The position numbers and the translations under genes were made by a program. A DNA stretch of 64,000 nucleotides from the NCBI RefSeq assembly GCF_946479755.1, contig NZ_CAMLHC010000007.1, forward strand, positions 124,001 to 188,000, given 5' to 3'. A model generated the notes under the pieces. The model made no database searches. It saw only the letters and a program-made list of their open reading frames with translations, and was not told the DNA's origin. Of the stretch, positions 26,502 through 34,469 are shown piece by piece. The DNA comes from an uncultured Chitinophaga sp. GTDB taxonomy: Bacteria; Bacteroidota; Bacteroidia; Chitinophagales; Chitinophagaceae. Positions within the stretch are counted from its first letter, which is position 1. Each line of letters starts with the position of its first letter.

Positions 26502-28628
26502 ATGAAGAAGATCAGCATTTTATTGTGGGCATTATCCCTGACGATGGCCGGTTATGCGCAGGACACTGTATTGCAGCATAGCTGGAAAGACCAGAAGTAT
26601 TCGATGTTTATCCACTGGGGCGCGATTTATTCCACGCTGGGTGGCGTATGGGACGGCAAGCCGGTTACCCGGGGGTACAGTGAACAGATACAGTCGCACG
26701 CCGGTATTTACAGCGATGTATACGGAGATGTGGCCAAACGGTTTAACCCGGCGCAATGGAACGCCGACTCTATTGTACTGCTGGCGAAAGCGGCAGGCAT
26801 GAAATCCGTGGTGATGACTTCCAAACATCACGATGGGTTTTGTATGTTCCATTCCCGTTATACTGACTATAACGTTGTCGACGCTACGCCGTTTCACCGC
26901 GACGTGCTAAAGGAGTTGGCTGAGGCGTGCCACCGGCACGGGCTGAAGTTTGGTTTATATTTTTCGCTGATAGACTGGCATTATCCGCAGGCGTACCCGA
27001 TCTCCAGCAGCAACAGCGATCCTATTACGCCGGAGCACCATGCGTTCAATAAAAAACAGGTAACGGAGCTGATGACCGATTATGGCCCGGTATCAGAGAT
27101 ATGGTTTGACATGGGTTCGCTCACTGCCGATCAAAGCAGGGAGCTGGCAGCTATTGTACACCGCCTGCAACCCGGTTGTATGGTGAGTGGCCGGCTGGGT
27201 AACGACGCCGGTGATTTCTGTGTGATGGGAGACAACCAGTATCCTGATTACAAGATCGCTTCTGCGTGGCAAACGCCCGCTTCTGTATATGATGAAACAT
27301 GGGGTTACCGTTCCTGGCAGGAGCATGGTCCTGCTGCGGACAAAGCGCACGAAAAACTGCTGGGTTTGATCAAAGTGGTGAGCCGCGGAGGTAATTACCT
27401 GTTGAACATCGGTCCGCGCGGCGATGGTTCCGTCGTTGAATTTGAAAAAGACGTGCTGCTGCGCAACGGCCAGTGGCTGCAGCATAACGGTGAAGCTATT
27501 TATGGCGCGCAGGCCAATCCTTTCGATACAACGTTCGCCTGGGGCGAGGTGACCACCAAACCCGGCAAATTATACCTGCACCTGTTGCAGCAGCCCGCGG
27601 AAGGTATGATCGTACTGCCGGGGCTGACCAGTCCCGTAACGCAGGTGCAGCTGCTGGACGGCAACAAAAAGCTGTCGTGCAAAGTGAGCACCCGCAACGG
27701 TAATACCACGATCCAGCTGCCCGCAGGTTTTCAGTTGCCGCCACAGTCTGTACAGGTGCTGGCGCTGAGCTGCAAAGGCGGTGTGCGCATTACACCATTG
27801 CACCTGTTGAAAAATCCCGTAGTGCTGAACAGGCATAATGCCGTTCCATTGTACAGCTTCTCCGGTATTGACTATGACAGTTATTACCGCAGCGAGGTGG
27901 GCGACCGCTGGGTTTTCACAACTTCGCGTCCTGCCCGTATGAGCGTGGTGTACAGCGCCGCAGAACAGGGTAAGACCCTGCAGCTGACGCTGAATGGCGT
28001 AGCGCAGGAAGTGGTGTTGAATAGCGGTACGGTAAAAGCGCTCCACAACAATGCAGCACAATTACAGTGGGGGCCGATGTATTATTCCGGTCCTTACCGG
28101 TCTGCTATTGACGGCAAGCATGGCGATCTGAAAAATATTGATGTGACGAAGCCATTGTCTGCCCGGGCCAATAAGCCCTGGGAGCTGCGTGCGGACTGGA
28201 AGAACGATTCCGTTTACAGTATGCCCGGCGACCGTAACCTGGGATGGTATGTATTACAGGAGATCACTGCGCCTGCTGCCGGCGACTACCTGGTAGGGTT
28301 TACCAGCGGCGACGGGATTGCCGTATATTTGAACGATGAAGAGCAGGTGGTGTATAACAATCCTGAGCGGGTCGGTACGCAGCAGGAAGTGCTGCTGTTA
28401 CCGCTGAAAGCGGGTAAGAACCAGCTGGTGGTGAAGTATTACAGCCGTTTTGCCAAAACATCTTCGTGGGGTATTCACCGCCAGGTGCCACAGGAGATGT
28501 ATGTGCAGCCGCTGCCGCAGCAGTTGACCGGTGGTGGCCGTGAGCAGGCGGTGGAAGTGAGGCAGGCGAAGCCGGTGTCTGTACACCGTAACCTGCGGAT
28601 GCCTAATTTATCAATTGTGATGGAGTAA
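26502..28628 (+). CDS. Secreted alpha-L-fucosidase (GH29)
   Basis: From the ATG at 26502 the product is 708 residues with a signal peptide ending near GYAQ. A GH29 catalytic barrel (about residues 24-370) carries SKHHDGFCMFHS, LKFGLYFSLIDWH, and the nucleophile Asp203 in EIWFDMG. A GNYLLNIGPRGDG stretch ends the barrel. The C-terminal half adds a beta domain and a sugar-binding/PA14-like domain (GDGIAVYLNDEEQVVY, about residues 605-620). The enzyme would remove alpha-L-fucose from glycans in the periplasm or outside the cell. The gene is not beside a SusCD pair. An upstream in-frame extension to 26436 lacks a signal and is rejected. Confidence 0.92.
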   Translation: MKKISILLWALSLTMAGYAQDTVLQHSWKDQKYSMFIHWGAIYSTLGGVWDGKPVTRGYSEQIQSHAGIYSDVYGDVAKRFNPAQWNADSIVLLAKAAGMKSVVMTSKHHDGFCMFHSRYTDYNVVDATPFHRDVLKELAEACHRHGLKFGLYFSLIDWHYPQAYPISSSNSDPITPEHHAFNKKQVTELMTDYGPVSEIWFDMGSLTADQSRELAAIVHRLQPGCMVSGRLGNDAGDFCVMGDNQYPDYKIASAWQTPASVYDETWGYRSWQEHGPAADKAHEKLLGLIKVVSRGGNYLLNIGPRGDGSVVEFEKDVLLRNGQWLQHNGEAIYGAQANPFDTTFAWGEVTTKPGKLYLHLLQQPAEGMIVLPGLTSPVTQVQLLDGNKKLSCKVSTRNGNTTIQLPAGFQLPPQSVQVLALSCKGGVRITPLHLLKNPVVLNRHNAVPLYSFSGIDYDSYYRSEVGDRWVFTTSRPARMSVVYSAAEQGKTLQLTLNGVAQEVVLNSGTVKALHNNAAQLQWGPMYYSGPYRSAIDGKHGDLKNIDVTKPLSARANKPWELRADWKNDSVYSMPGDRNLGWYVLQEITAPAAGDYLVGFTSGDGIAVYLNDEEQVVYNNPERVGTQQEVLLLPLKAGKNQLVVKYYSRFAKTSSWGIHRQVPQEMYVQPLPQQLTGGGREQAVEVRQAKPVSVHRNLRMPNLSIVME

Positions 28629-28634
28629 TTCAGT

Positions 28635-29357
28635 ATGGGGAATAGCTATTTCCGATTCAAACAATTTAATATAGACCAGGAGCACTGCGCTATGAAGGTG
28701 TGTACCGATGCGTGCATACAGGGCGCTTTCACGGCGCAGTACCTGGCTTCCGGCGCTATAACGGTGTCGGCTATACTGGATATCGGCGCCGGTACGGGGC
28801 TGCTGAGCCTGATGCTGGCGCAGCAGATAGCCGTGCCCGTTACCGCCGTGGAATTGGACCCTGCCGCTGCGCTGCAGGCGGCTGCCAATTTTCAGGCGTC
28901 GCCGTGGGCGGACCGGCTGGCACTCACGCAGCAGGATATACGAAAAATGCCGGTGGACATACCGTACGATTTTATTATTACCAATCCGCCTTTTTATGAG
29001 GCGGCGTTAAAGAGCGGCCATGCACAGAAAGACCAGGCGATGCATGCCACCAACCTGGGATACGGGGAGCTGTTGACCGTGATAGACCGGCAGCTGACGC
29101 CGGGAGGGGAGTGTTCGGTGTTGTTGCCTTATGTGGAGTTTGAACTCTTCCGGGGACTGGCATCCGCAAAGGGGTATCATCTCCGGAAAGTGTTGCTGGT
29201 AAGGCAGAGTGTGAAGCACGGGTATTTCCGTGCGGTCGGCATTTTCAGCAGAACCGCGGGTGGTACTGACACTTCCGAATTGTCTGTATATGACGAAAAC
29301 AACCGTTACACTCCTGAATTTGAAGCGTTGTTGCGGCCCTACTACCTGAAGTTATAG
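28635..29357 (+). CDS. trmN6: tRNA1(Val) adenine-37 N6-methyltransferase-like (TrmN6/YfiC)
   Basis: This 240-residue SAM-dependent methyltransferase begins with the YfiC-type FRFKQFNIDQEHCAMKVCTDACIQGAF. It carries the SAM-binding ILDIGAGTGLLSLMLAQ (near residues 47-63) and the catalytic NPPF motif of adenine-N6 methyltransferases (ITNPPFYE near residue 115). YfiC methylates A37 of tRNA1(Val). The gene starts 6 nt after the fucosidase stop, probably by transcriptional readthrough rather than functional linkage. Its stop overlaps the stop of the convergent dehydrogenase gene within TTATAG. Confidence 0.9.
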   Translation: MGNSYFRFKQFNIDQEHCAMKVCTDACIQGAFTAQYLASGAITVSAILDIGAGTGLLSLMLAQQIAVPVTAVELDPAAALQAAANFQASPWADRLALTQQDIRKMPVDIPYDFIITNPPFYEAALKSGHAQKDQAMHATNLGYGELLTVIDRQLTPGGECSVLLPYVEFELFRGLASAKGYHLRKVLLVRQSVKHGYFRAVGIFSRTAGGTDTSELSVYDENNRYTPEFEALLRPYYLKL

Positions 29358-30563
29358 CGGATGTACATAATCTTCGAGGTAAGCATAATGATGGGTGAGG
29401 GCGCCACCGGCTGCGATGGTGGCATTTTCGATCATCGTGCTGTGATCTTTTAGTAATTCCTCAAAAACATATTTCATGATCTGGTCACCGAAGTACTGGG
29501 AAGCGTCCCGGGGCAGTTCGTTGGGCAGATTGCTGACACACATCATGTCTACCGTATCCGGGAGATAGGGGGCTGTTTGTTCCATCGTTTCTTTGATGAC
29601 GCCGTATACCGGATCGTCGATGGTGCTGTCGCCCAGGTTGCAGGGAACGGAGCCGTTGGTGTCGTCCGTGATATCCGCGATCACTTTGATGCGGAAGTTT
29701 TCTTTTTTAAGATCGGATGCGTTGAACAGGGGTGGGATGTTATGGTCCCAGTAGATGCCGTTCATCAGCACGTCGCTGACGGTGACATAGGGGAGGAAGC
29801 GGCATTCATAAGCTTCCGGGTGGGCGTGGAAATCGGCGCGGCCGTAGGTCTTATCGTTTTTGCGCAGGTACAGTTCACCGGCTTTCAATTGCGTGTACAC
29901 AGGGTACGCGTATTGGTTGACCAGGTATTCCTCTGGTGGGATATACTTGATGCCCAGCAGTCCCATGATTTCCAGCACGCCTGCGGCCACGCGGCCGGAG
30001 CCGGTCACCACAATTTTCATCGGTGGCAGTTTCACGCCGAAGTAATGGGTGATCAGTTCCTGGAAATCGTGGCAGGTATGTACCGGTTTGAAGGAGAAGG
30101 CGTTTGTCTTCCTGCCGAGGGCCAGCAGTCCGTTGTGGGCGCCGACCACGCCGGCGAAGAAGCCGAAGCCGAGGATGCGCTGCCCGTCGGGATGGACGAG
30201 GCATTCGTAGTCAATCAGCGTGATGTTTTTCTCCAGGATCACCTGCAGCATGTGCCGGTTGTGCGGTTGTTTTTTCTTGGTATGGCTGAAAAAAAGGTAG
30301 GTCTTGCCAGCGATCAGGAATTCCTGCGGCACCTCTTTGATGCCGAGCAGCAGGGCGCAGCCGCTGAGATCTTCCTGCAGGGTGATGCCCGCCTTGCGGT
30401 ATTCTTCGTCTTTGAAGCAGCGGTGCGGCGAGGGTTGTACCAGTACTTCCACCTGCGGGTGATGTTCCATGATCCACTGGCACTGTCGGGGGGTGAAAGC
30501 CACGCGGTTGTCGTGTGGTTGTTTCTCTTCGCGGATGAGCCCTATTGAAATCCTTTTTTCCAT
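29352..30563 (-). CDS. NAD(P)-dependent dehydrogenase, alanine/saccharopine dehydrogenase-like
   Basis: This 403-residue protein begins with an AlaDH/PNT-type N-terminal domain (IGLIREEKQPHDNRVAFTP with the substrate-binding Arg/Lys region). A Rossmann NAD(P)-binding domain follows with VVTGSGRVAAGVLEIMGLLG near residues 184-203. Members of this fold include alanine dehydrogenase, lysine-forming saccharopine dehydrogenase and lysine/glutamate-converting relatives. The N-terminal REEKQPHDNRV pattern leans toward saccharopine-dehydrogenase-like enzymes, so a role in lysine or amino-acid metabolism is likely but not proven. It is convergent with trmN6. Confidence 0.75.
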   Translation of the reverse strand: MEKRISIGLIREEKQPHDNRVAFTPRQCQWIMEHHPQVEVLVQPSPHRCFKDEEYRKAGITLQEDLSGCALLLGIKEVPQEFLIAGKTYLFFSHTKKKQPHNRHMLQVILEKNITLIDYECLVHPDGQRILGFGFFAGVVGAHNGLLALGRKTNAFSFKPVHTCHDFQELITHYFGVKLPPMKIVVTGSGRVAAGVLEIMGLLGIKYIPPEEYLVNQYAYPVYTQLKAGELYLRKNDKTYGRADFHAHPEAYECRFLPYVTVSDVLMNGIYWDHNIPPLFNASDLKKENFRIKVIADITDDTNGSVPCNLGDSTIDDPVYGVIKETMEQTAPYLPDTVDMMCVSNLPNELPRDASQYFGDQIMKYVFEELLKDHSTMIENATIAAGGALTHHYAYLEDYVHPL

Positions 30564-30635
30564 CTTTGAATTTACTGTAATTTTTAATGCCGTTGTAACC
30601 GGTGGGATTACACGAACATATTTTTAAAAATATAT

Positions 30636-30667
30636 TTTGTGGATTAAAAAAAGTTTTTCTACATTTG
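30636..30667 (+). promoter_or_regulatory. Promoter of tRNA-Leu (TTTG-N20-TACATTTG)
   Basis: A TTTG -33 box at 30636-30639 is followed after 20 nt by TACATTTG at 30660-30667, an exact Bacteroidota -7 box with standard spacing. The tRNA begins 37 nt downstream. This is the best promoter in the window. Confidence 0.85.
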
Positions 30668-30704
30668 CATCCCGCTTGACGCGGAAAAGGTCTTGAAAAA
30701 GATT

Positions 30705-30788
30705 GCCCAGATGGCGGAATTGGTAGACGCGCTAGACTCAAAATCTTGTTTCGGCAACGGAGTGCAGGTTCGATTCCTGTTCTGGGCA
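30705..30788 (+). tRNA. tRNA-Leu (anticodon CAA)
   Basis: The 84-nt sequence folds as a class II tRNA with a long variable arm. The acceptor stem GCCCAGA pairs perfectly with TCTGGGC and the discriminator base is A. The D-arm has GGTAGAC, and the anticodon loop CTCAAAA places CAA at 30739-30741. The T-arm reads GCAGG-TTCGATT-CCTGT. The 3' CCA is not encoded and must be added. One mismatch is seen in the anticodon stem. It reads UUG leucine codons. Confidence 0.95.
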
Positions 30789-30797
30789 CAGAAACTA

Positions 30798-30841
30798 CCA
30801 AAAAGAAAAAGGCTCTCGGAAGAGGGCCTTTTTCTTTTTGG
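30798..30841. terminator. Terminator after tRNA-Leu
   Basis: CCAAAAAGAAAAAGGC and its complement GCCTTTTTCTTTTTGG form a long stem around CTC-GGAA-GAG, with two unpaired internal bases, 9 nt after the tRNA. It also faces the convergent SH3 protein gene and can terminate that too. Confidence 0.9.
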
Positions 30842-30863
30842 TTTAATCAGGTTGTGATGGTCA

Positions 30864-31283
30864 TCAGACAGGTTGCAGATATTGTGCGTAAGAATATCCT
30901 TCAGCACCACCATCTGTGCGAATCAGCCACCATTGCTCATTCATTTTGCTGATGAGTGTAACAATTTCATTATGTGCAGCCTTTCCAACAATCGGCTGAT
31001 CTGTTCCCGGTCCTTTGCGAATATTGAGGTTGGTTGATTCAGTGATTACTTTCACTTTAGCCCCGGCTACTGCGGTAGCCACATCAATATCCATTACAAC
31101 ATCTCCGGTAAGAAAATTTGGATCTATCTGTCCGTAGATATCCCAAAGCTTATCTTTAACATCTCCGCTGGGAGCAGTTCCATTAATATGCAATACGCCA
31201 TCCAGTTCTGCAACCTGCAGATCTGAAACACCGGATGCTTTCGCTGTATCCAGCAAATTTTTGTATTTATCCTGTAGTGCCAT
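30864..31283 (-). CDS. SH3-domain protein with BON-like N-terminus
   Basis: This 139-residue protein has an N-terminal stretch (residues 5-75) resembling a BON or LysM-partner fold (VSDLQVAELDGVLHINGTAPSGDVKDKLWDI). A bacterial SH3 domain follows (residues 78-139: ITESTNLNIRKGPGTDQPIVGKA and WWLIRTDGGAEGYSYAQYLQ). There is no signal peptide. It sits 27 nt downstream of a two-BON lipoprotein gene on the same strand, so they are likely cotranscribed and act together at the envelope or in stress response. The function is not known. Confidence 0.8.
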   Translation of the reverse strand: MALQDKYKNLLDTAKASGVSDLQVAELDGVLHINGTAPSGDVKDKLWDIYGQIDPNFLTGDVVMDIDVATAVAGAKVKVITESTNLNIRKGPGTDQPIVGKAAHNEIVTLISKMNEQWWLIRTDGGAEGYSYAQYLQPV

Positions 31284-31310
31284 AAATATGTTAGTTTAAA
31301 ATGGAATGAC

Positions 31311-31802
31311 TTATTTTACTTTCAAACCTTTTGCATCTACCTTTTTAGGGTGCAGTGCATCTAATGCCATTTTTAAGGTTTTCCAACGATCTGCTTTCGC
31401 TTCGCCGGTAACCGTCAATACACCATCTTTAACGTCTACTTTTATACCAGGAAAATCTTTTACCACATCAGCCACCGCTGTTTTGAGCGAATCGTCTGCT
31501 GATACTGCTACAGGGGCAGGGGCTGGAGGAGGAGGGGGCGTAACCGTGATGTTATTAACCACGCTTTTAACATCTTTTACAGACTTAACTGCATTTTCGG
31601 CAGATGTTTTTTCTTCCTCCGTACTTACTGTACCGGATAATGTTACCACCCCTTCTTTTACATCGGCTGTTACACCGGGAACAGATTGAACTGCTGTAGT
31701 GGCAGCCTGCATGATTTCCGAGTCTTTCGGTTTGCCCTTACAAGCAATCATGAAAAATAGTCCAATTGCCATAATGGATGTCGTCAGATGCCTGAGTTTC
31801 AT
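31311..31802 (-). CDS. Lipoprotein with two BON domains
   Basis: From the ATG at 31802 the product is 163 residues with a lipoprotein signal (GLFFMIAC). It has two BON repeats: residues 30-90 (SVPGVTADVKEGVVTLSGTVSTEEEKTSAE) and 110-163 (DFPGIKVDVKDGVLTVTGEA), joined by a PPPPPAPAP linker. BON domains bind phospholipid membranes, and such lipoproteins are envelope-stress proteins. The open frame reaches 31859, but the shorter start gives the correct signal. It lies directly upstream of the SH3/BON-like gene. Confidence 0.88.
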   Translation of the reverse strand: MKLRHLTTSIMAIGLFFMIACKGKPKDSEIMQAATTAVQSVPGVTADVKEGVVTLSGTVSTEEEKTSAENAVKSVKDVKSVVNNITVTPPPPPAPAPVAVSADDSLKTAVADVVKDFPGIKVDVKDGVLTVTGEAKADRWKTLKMALDALHPKKVDAKGLKVK

Positions 31803-32100
31803 AATTTCTACGGTTTTAAAGTTGATAAATGTTGTTAAAAGATAAGTATCTTTTTTCATCCTGCAATAAAACGGCAGTCAATTATCTATGACTTAACATT
31901 AAAGACCCGGGGAAAGCCGGGGTATGGACCAATCATTACCGCAGTTTTGCTGCAGCAGTCTATTGTAGATTTATACCGTAGCATGGAGCTGAAAAGCCAA
32001 AGTATAATTTCCGGAATTCTTATTGCACCACGCCTGTATACCAATAAGCCAGATTGAACAAGTTTATCCGGGCCCTGACTGATTCATATATTACGCACTA

Positions 32101-32108
32101 TACCTTTG
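32101..32108 (+). promoter_or_regulatory. -7 promoter element (TACCTTTG) next to the VKOR gene
   Basis: An exact TAnnTTTG match ends 4 nt before the ATG at 32113, again suggesting a leaderless or near-leaderless transcript. No good -33 box is present. Confidence 0.4.
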
Positions 32109-32112
32109 ATTC

Positions 32113-33702
32113 ATGGCACATCTGGAACAGCAGTTGCGGCGTTGGTTAACAATGCTTAAAATCCCGGTTGCGGCAAAGTACCTGGAACAACAATTATTAT
32201 CCCATCCTGATTACCCATCCCTGCTGAGCGTTACGGATACGTTAGACCGGTTGGGTATCGAAAACGAAGCGGTATTAATAGATAAAGACGCGCTGGCCGA
32301 AGTGCCGGTGCCCTTCCTTGCCCACATTCCGTCGAACGGGGGCAGCCTTGTATTGGTGAAAGACCTGGAAACTCATTTGAAAGCACACCCCGGTTTTTGG
32401 GAAGCATGGAACGGTATTGTGGTAGTGGCCGAAAAACCGGCTCAATTATCAAACAGTGAGCATAACAAAATACTGTTGGAGGAGAGGAAACAAAAATGGT
32501 TAGTGCTGACAGTTATTCTTGCATGCCTGGCTTTTTCGCTGGCGGCGTTAGGGAATCGTTTTTCGCTATCGTTGTTGTTATTGTTATGCACGATGATCGC
32601 CGGCATGTTTACGGCGGTGCTCATCCTGTTGCATGCCCTGGGCCAACCTTCCCCTTTACTGGAACAATTGTGCCATGCCGGTAAAAATACCAGCTGCGAT
32701 GCGGTGCTGACGTCCAGGCAGGAAACATGGAACCCGGGCGATGCCGGTATGATCTATTTTTCATTTTCCTGGCTATTTTTTGTCTTCTCCGGGCTCTCGG
32801 GCAATATGGGAGGGTTTGTACAGATAGTAGGTATGCTCTCCCTGCTGAGTATTCCCTTTACGCTGTTTTCGTTGTATTACCAGGCGCGGATCATAAAAAA
32901 GTGGTGTGTTTTGTGTTTGATGACTGTTTTTCTGCTATGGATGCAGGCGTTGATAACGGTTCCTGCGATGACACTTGCTGCAATGGCGGATATCGGTAGT
33001 ATGCAGGTCATACCGGCAGTCTTTTTATTCCTGTTGACTGCTGGCGCATGGTTATTGTTGATCAAGCCACTTTTGTTTAAAAACAAAACGCTCCGTGAAA
33101 AAATATGGCCGCTATTGCGATTCAAAAACAATGCGGAGCATTTTATGGCTGTACTGGAAACGCAACGCCGCGTAGATGTATCCCCGTTTCAACATGATTT
33201 GCAGCTGGGCAACCCGGAAGCTCCGGTCCAGATTGTAGTGGCCTGTGGATTGTATTGCCGGCCCTGTGCAAAAGCGCATGCCGTATTGCATGAATTGCTG
33301 GATCAAAAAGGTCTCGATCTGGGAGTGACCGTGAGATTTCTGATCAGTACAAGAAATCCGGAGGATAGGCAGCTAAAGGGTGTCAGACATATCCTTCAAT
33401 ATATCCGTCAAAAGCCGGCGCTCAACAGGAATGCGCTTGTTCGTTCAATGCTGTTTGACTGGTATACTTTTATGGACGCTGACCGGTTTACCGCAAAATA
33501 TCTCATCACTGAACAGCATGATGTTTCCGGCATGTTGCAAGATCATGAAACCTGGTGTTCCCGGGCACAGATAACAGTTACACCATCGCTGTTTATAAAC
33601 GGATATTCATTACCGGCGTCGTACACTGTTTTCGATTTACCGTCATTAATAGATGGGATTTGTAGTTATATACACAGCAAACAACCGGCGGCTATTGTTT
33701 AA
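32113..33702 (+). CDS. C39-like / VKOR / thioredoxin fusion, disulfide-forming protein
   Basis: This 529-residue protein has three parts. Residues 1-125 look like a peptidase-C39-type domain (LLSHPDYPSLLSVTDTLDRLGIE, VPVPFLAHIPSNGG) but lack the catalytic Cys, so it should bind rather than cut. Residues 128-320 are a VKOR integral membrane domain with loop cysteines 187 and 195 and the active-site pair Cys265-x-x-Cys268 (CVLC). Residues 340-529 are a DsbA/thioredoxin-like domain with Cys382-Arg-Pro-Cys385. VKOR fusions reoxidise their thioredoxin partner with quinone to make disulfides. The next gene encodes a cysteine-rich double-glycine peptide, the obvious candidate substrate. Confidence 0.88.
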   Translation: MAHLEQQLRRWLTMLKIPVAAKYLEQQLLSHPDYPSLLSVTDTLDRLGIENEAVLIDKDALAEVPVPFLAHIPSNGGSLVLVKDLETHLKAHPGFWEAWNGIVVVAEKPAQLSNSEHNKILLEERKQKWLVLTVILACLAFSLAALGNRFSLSLLLLLCTMIAGMFTAVLILLHALGQPSPLLEQLCHAGKNTSCDAVLTSRQETWNPGDAGMIYFSFSWLFFVFSGLSGNMGGFVQIVGMLSLLSIPFTLFSLYYQARIIKKWCVLCLMTVFLLWMQALITVPAMTLAAMADIGSMQVIPAVFLFLLTAGAWLLLIKPLLFKNKTLREKIWPLLRFKNNAEHFMAVLETQRRVDVSPFQHDLQLGNPEAPVQIVVACGLYCRPCAKAHAVLHELLDQKGLDLGVTVRFLISTRNPEDRQLKGVRHILQYIRQKPALNRNALVRSMLFDWYTFMDADRFTAKYLITEQHDVSGMLQDHETWCSRAQITVTPSLFINGYSLPASYTVFDLPSLIDGICSYIHSKQPAAIV

Positions 33703-33818
33703 TACTCCCCCGTTATCCATACAGGGGACTGAAAATATTGTTTGGCCATTCAATAGGTTTAATTGCCCGGTACCTGGTAAACCCGGCGCCTGTATTTAAT
33801 CACCAAAATTTATATATT

Positions 33819-34031
33819 ATGAAAAAGTTAGCACAAATAGGAAAAATCCTCAGCAAACAAGAACTAAAAAAAATATCCGGTGGACAACACGGAGAGATGG
33901 TCTATTGCGGCTGCAAAGGTGGTCCCGAGGGGAATATATACTGGGGCTGTGGGGTCGGTGGTGACTGTCAAACTCCTGCCGATTGCATATCAGAACCTGA
34001 TTGTTCTATCGCTCCTCCGGCAACAGAGTAG
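33819..34031 (+). CDS. Double-glycine-leader peptide with six cysteines
   Basis: From the ATG at 33819 this is 70 residues. The leader (residues 1-22) ends LSKQELKKISGG, a typical double-glycine cleavage site for C39-peptidase exporters. The core of 48 residues has six cysteines (positions 30, 32, 44, 50, 56, 62) and many glycines. It is located 116 nt downstream of the VKOR fusion, on the same strand. Bacteroidota encode many such leader peptides as bacteriocin-like or signalling natural products. I infer that the VKOR protein forms its disulfides. No exporter is adjacent; the C39 transporter at 52.1-54.3 kb could serve it. The in-frame extension to 33738 lacks the leader form and is rejected. 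Confidence 0.8.
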   Translation: MKKLAQIGKILSKQELKKISGGQHGEMVYCGCKGGPEGNIYWGCGVGGDCQTPADCISEPDCSIAPPATE

Positions 34032-34077
34032 GCGGCAGGTTGGTTCGACTGAACCTTTTTTCCGACTATTCGTAAAT

Positions 34078-34116
34078 AACAAAGGCCGCTTTGCTATTGC
34101 AAAACGGCCCTTGTTT
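34078..34116. terminator. Hairpin terminator after the cysteine-rich peptide gene
   Basis: AACAAAGGCCG pairs with CGGCCCTTGTT, with a nested TTTGC-TATT-GCAAA stem inside, and is followed by T-rich sequence. It ends the VKOR/peptide unit. Confidence 0.75.
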
Positions 34117-34127
34117 GTCATAGGTAA

Positions 34128-34373
34128 TTACAGTGCGTTTTTCGCATTCAGTAAATTGGAAATCCTGTTTTGCATATCTTCTAAGTGTATTCTGCTCATG
34201 ACATCTGACGTATTTGGAATAGCGGTTTTAATTTCCTGTTCCAGTAAGAGTATATCGGCTTTCATGATGGAGGAGGCGTCTGTTTCTGACATTTCAGGTG
34301 TTTTAGCCAGCAGAATGGCCATCAAATTGGCGAAATAAGCTTTTTGCAAAATAGGCAGTGAAGTAAGAGGGTT
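34128..34373 (-). pseudogene. Decayed C-terminal piece of a metalloprotease-like protein
   Basis: The reverse strand encodes 81 residues from just after a stop (34374-34376) to the TAA side at 34128, with no ATG at its head. The text NLMAILLAKTPEMSETDASSIMKADILLLEQEIKTAIPNTSDVMSRIHLEDMQNRISNLLNA resembles the extreme C-terminus of large Bacteroidota zinc-dependent metalloproteases of the DUF4953/DUF5117 type. A complete protein would be some 800 residues. No upstream part is visible, since the next sequence is a hairpin and the GDPD gene. A small real gene starting at TTG 34349 (73 residues) is the alternative. The family recognition is by memory of pattern. Confidence 0.4.
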
Positions 34374-34423
34374 TCAGAAATATTATTTGCACAATGGAAT
34401 GGTTGCCTTTTTGGGGTTTATTG

Positions 34424-34462
34424 GCCACGACTTAATATCCCAATAGCGCATTAAGCCGTGGC
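34424..34462. other. Stem-loop after the glycerophosphodiesterase gene
   Basis: GCCACGACTTAAT pairs with ATTAAGCCGTGGC with one mismatch around a 13-nt loop, 7 bp beyond the GDPD stop. It lacks a T-tract on the expected side, so it may be a stabilising 3' hairpin or part of a weak terminator. Confidence 0.5.
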
Positions 34463-34469
34463 TGCGATG

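Noticed and set aside
29577..30548. 323-codon open frame opposite the NAD(P)-dependent dehydrogenase
   Set aside because: It is a shadow frame of a well-defined dehydrogenase; the product shows only biased composition.
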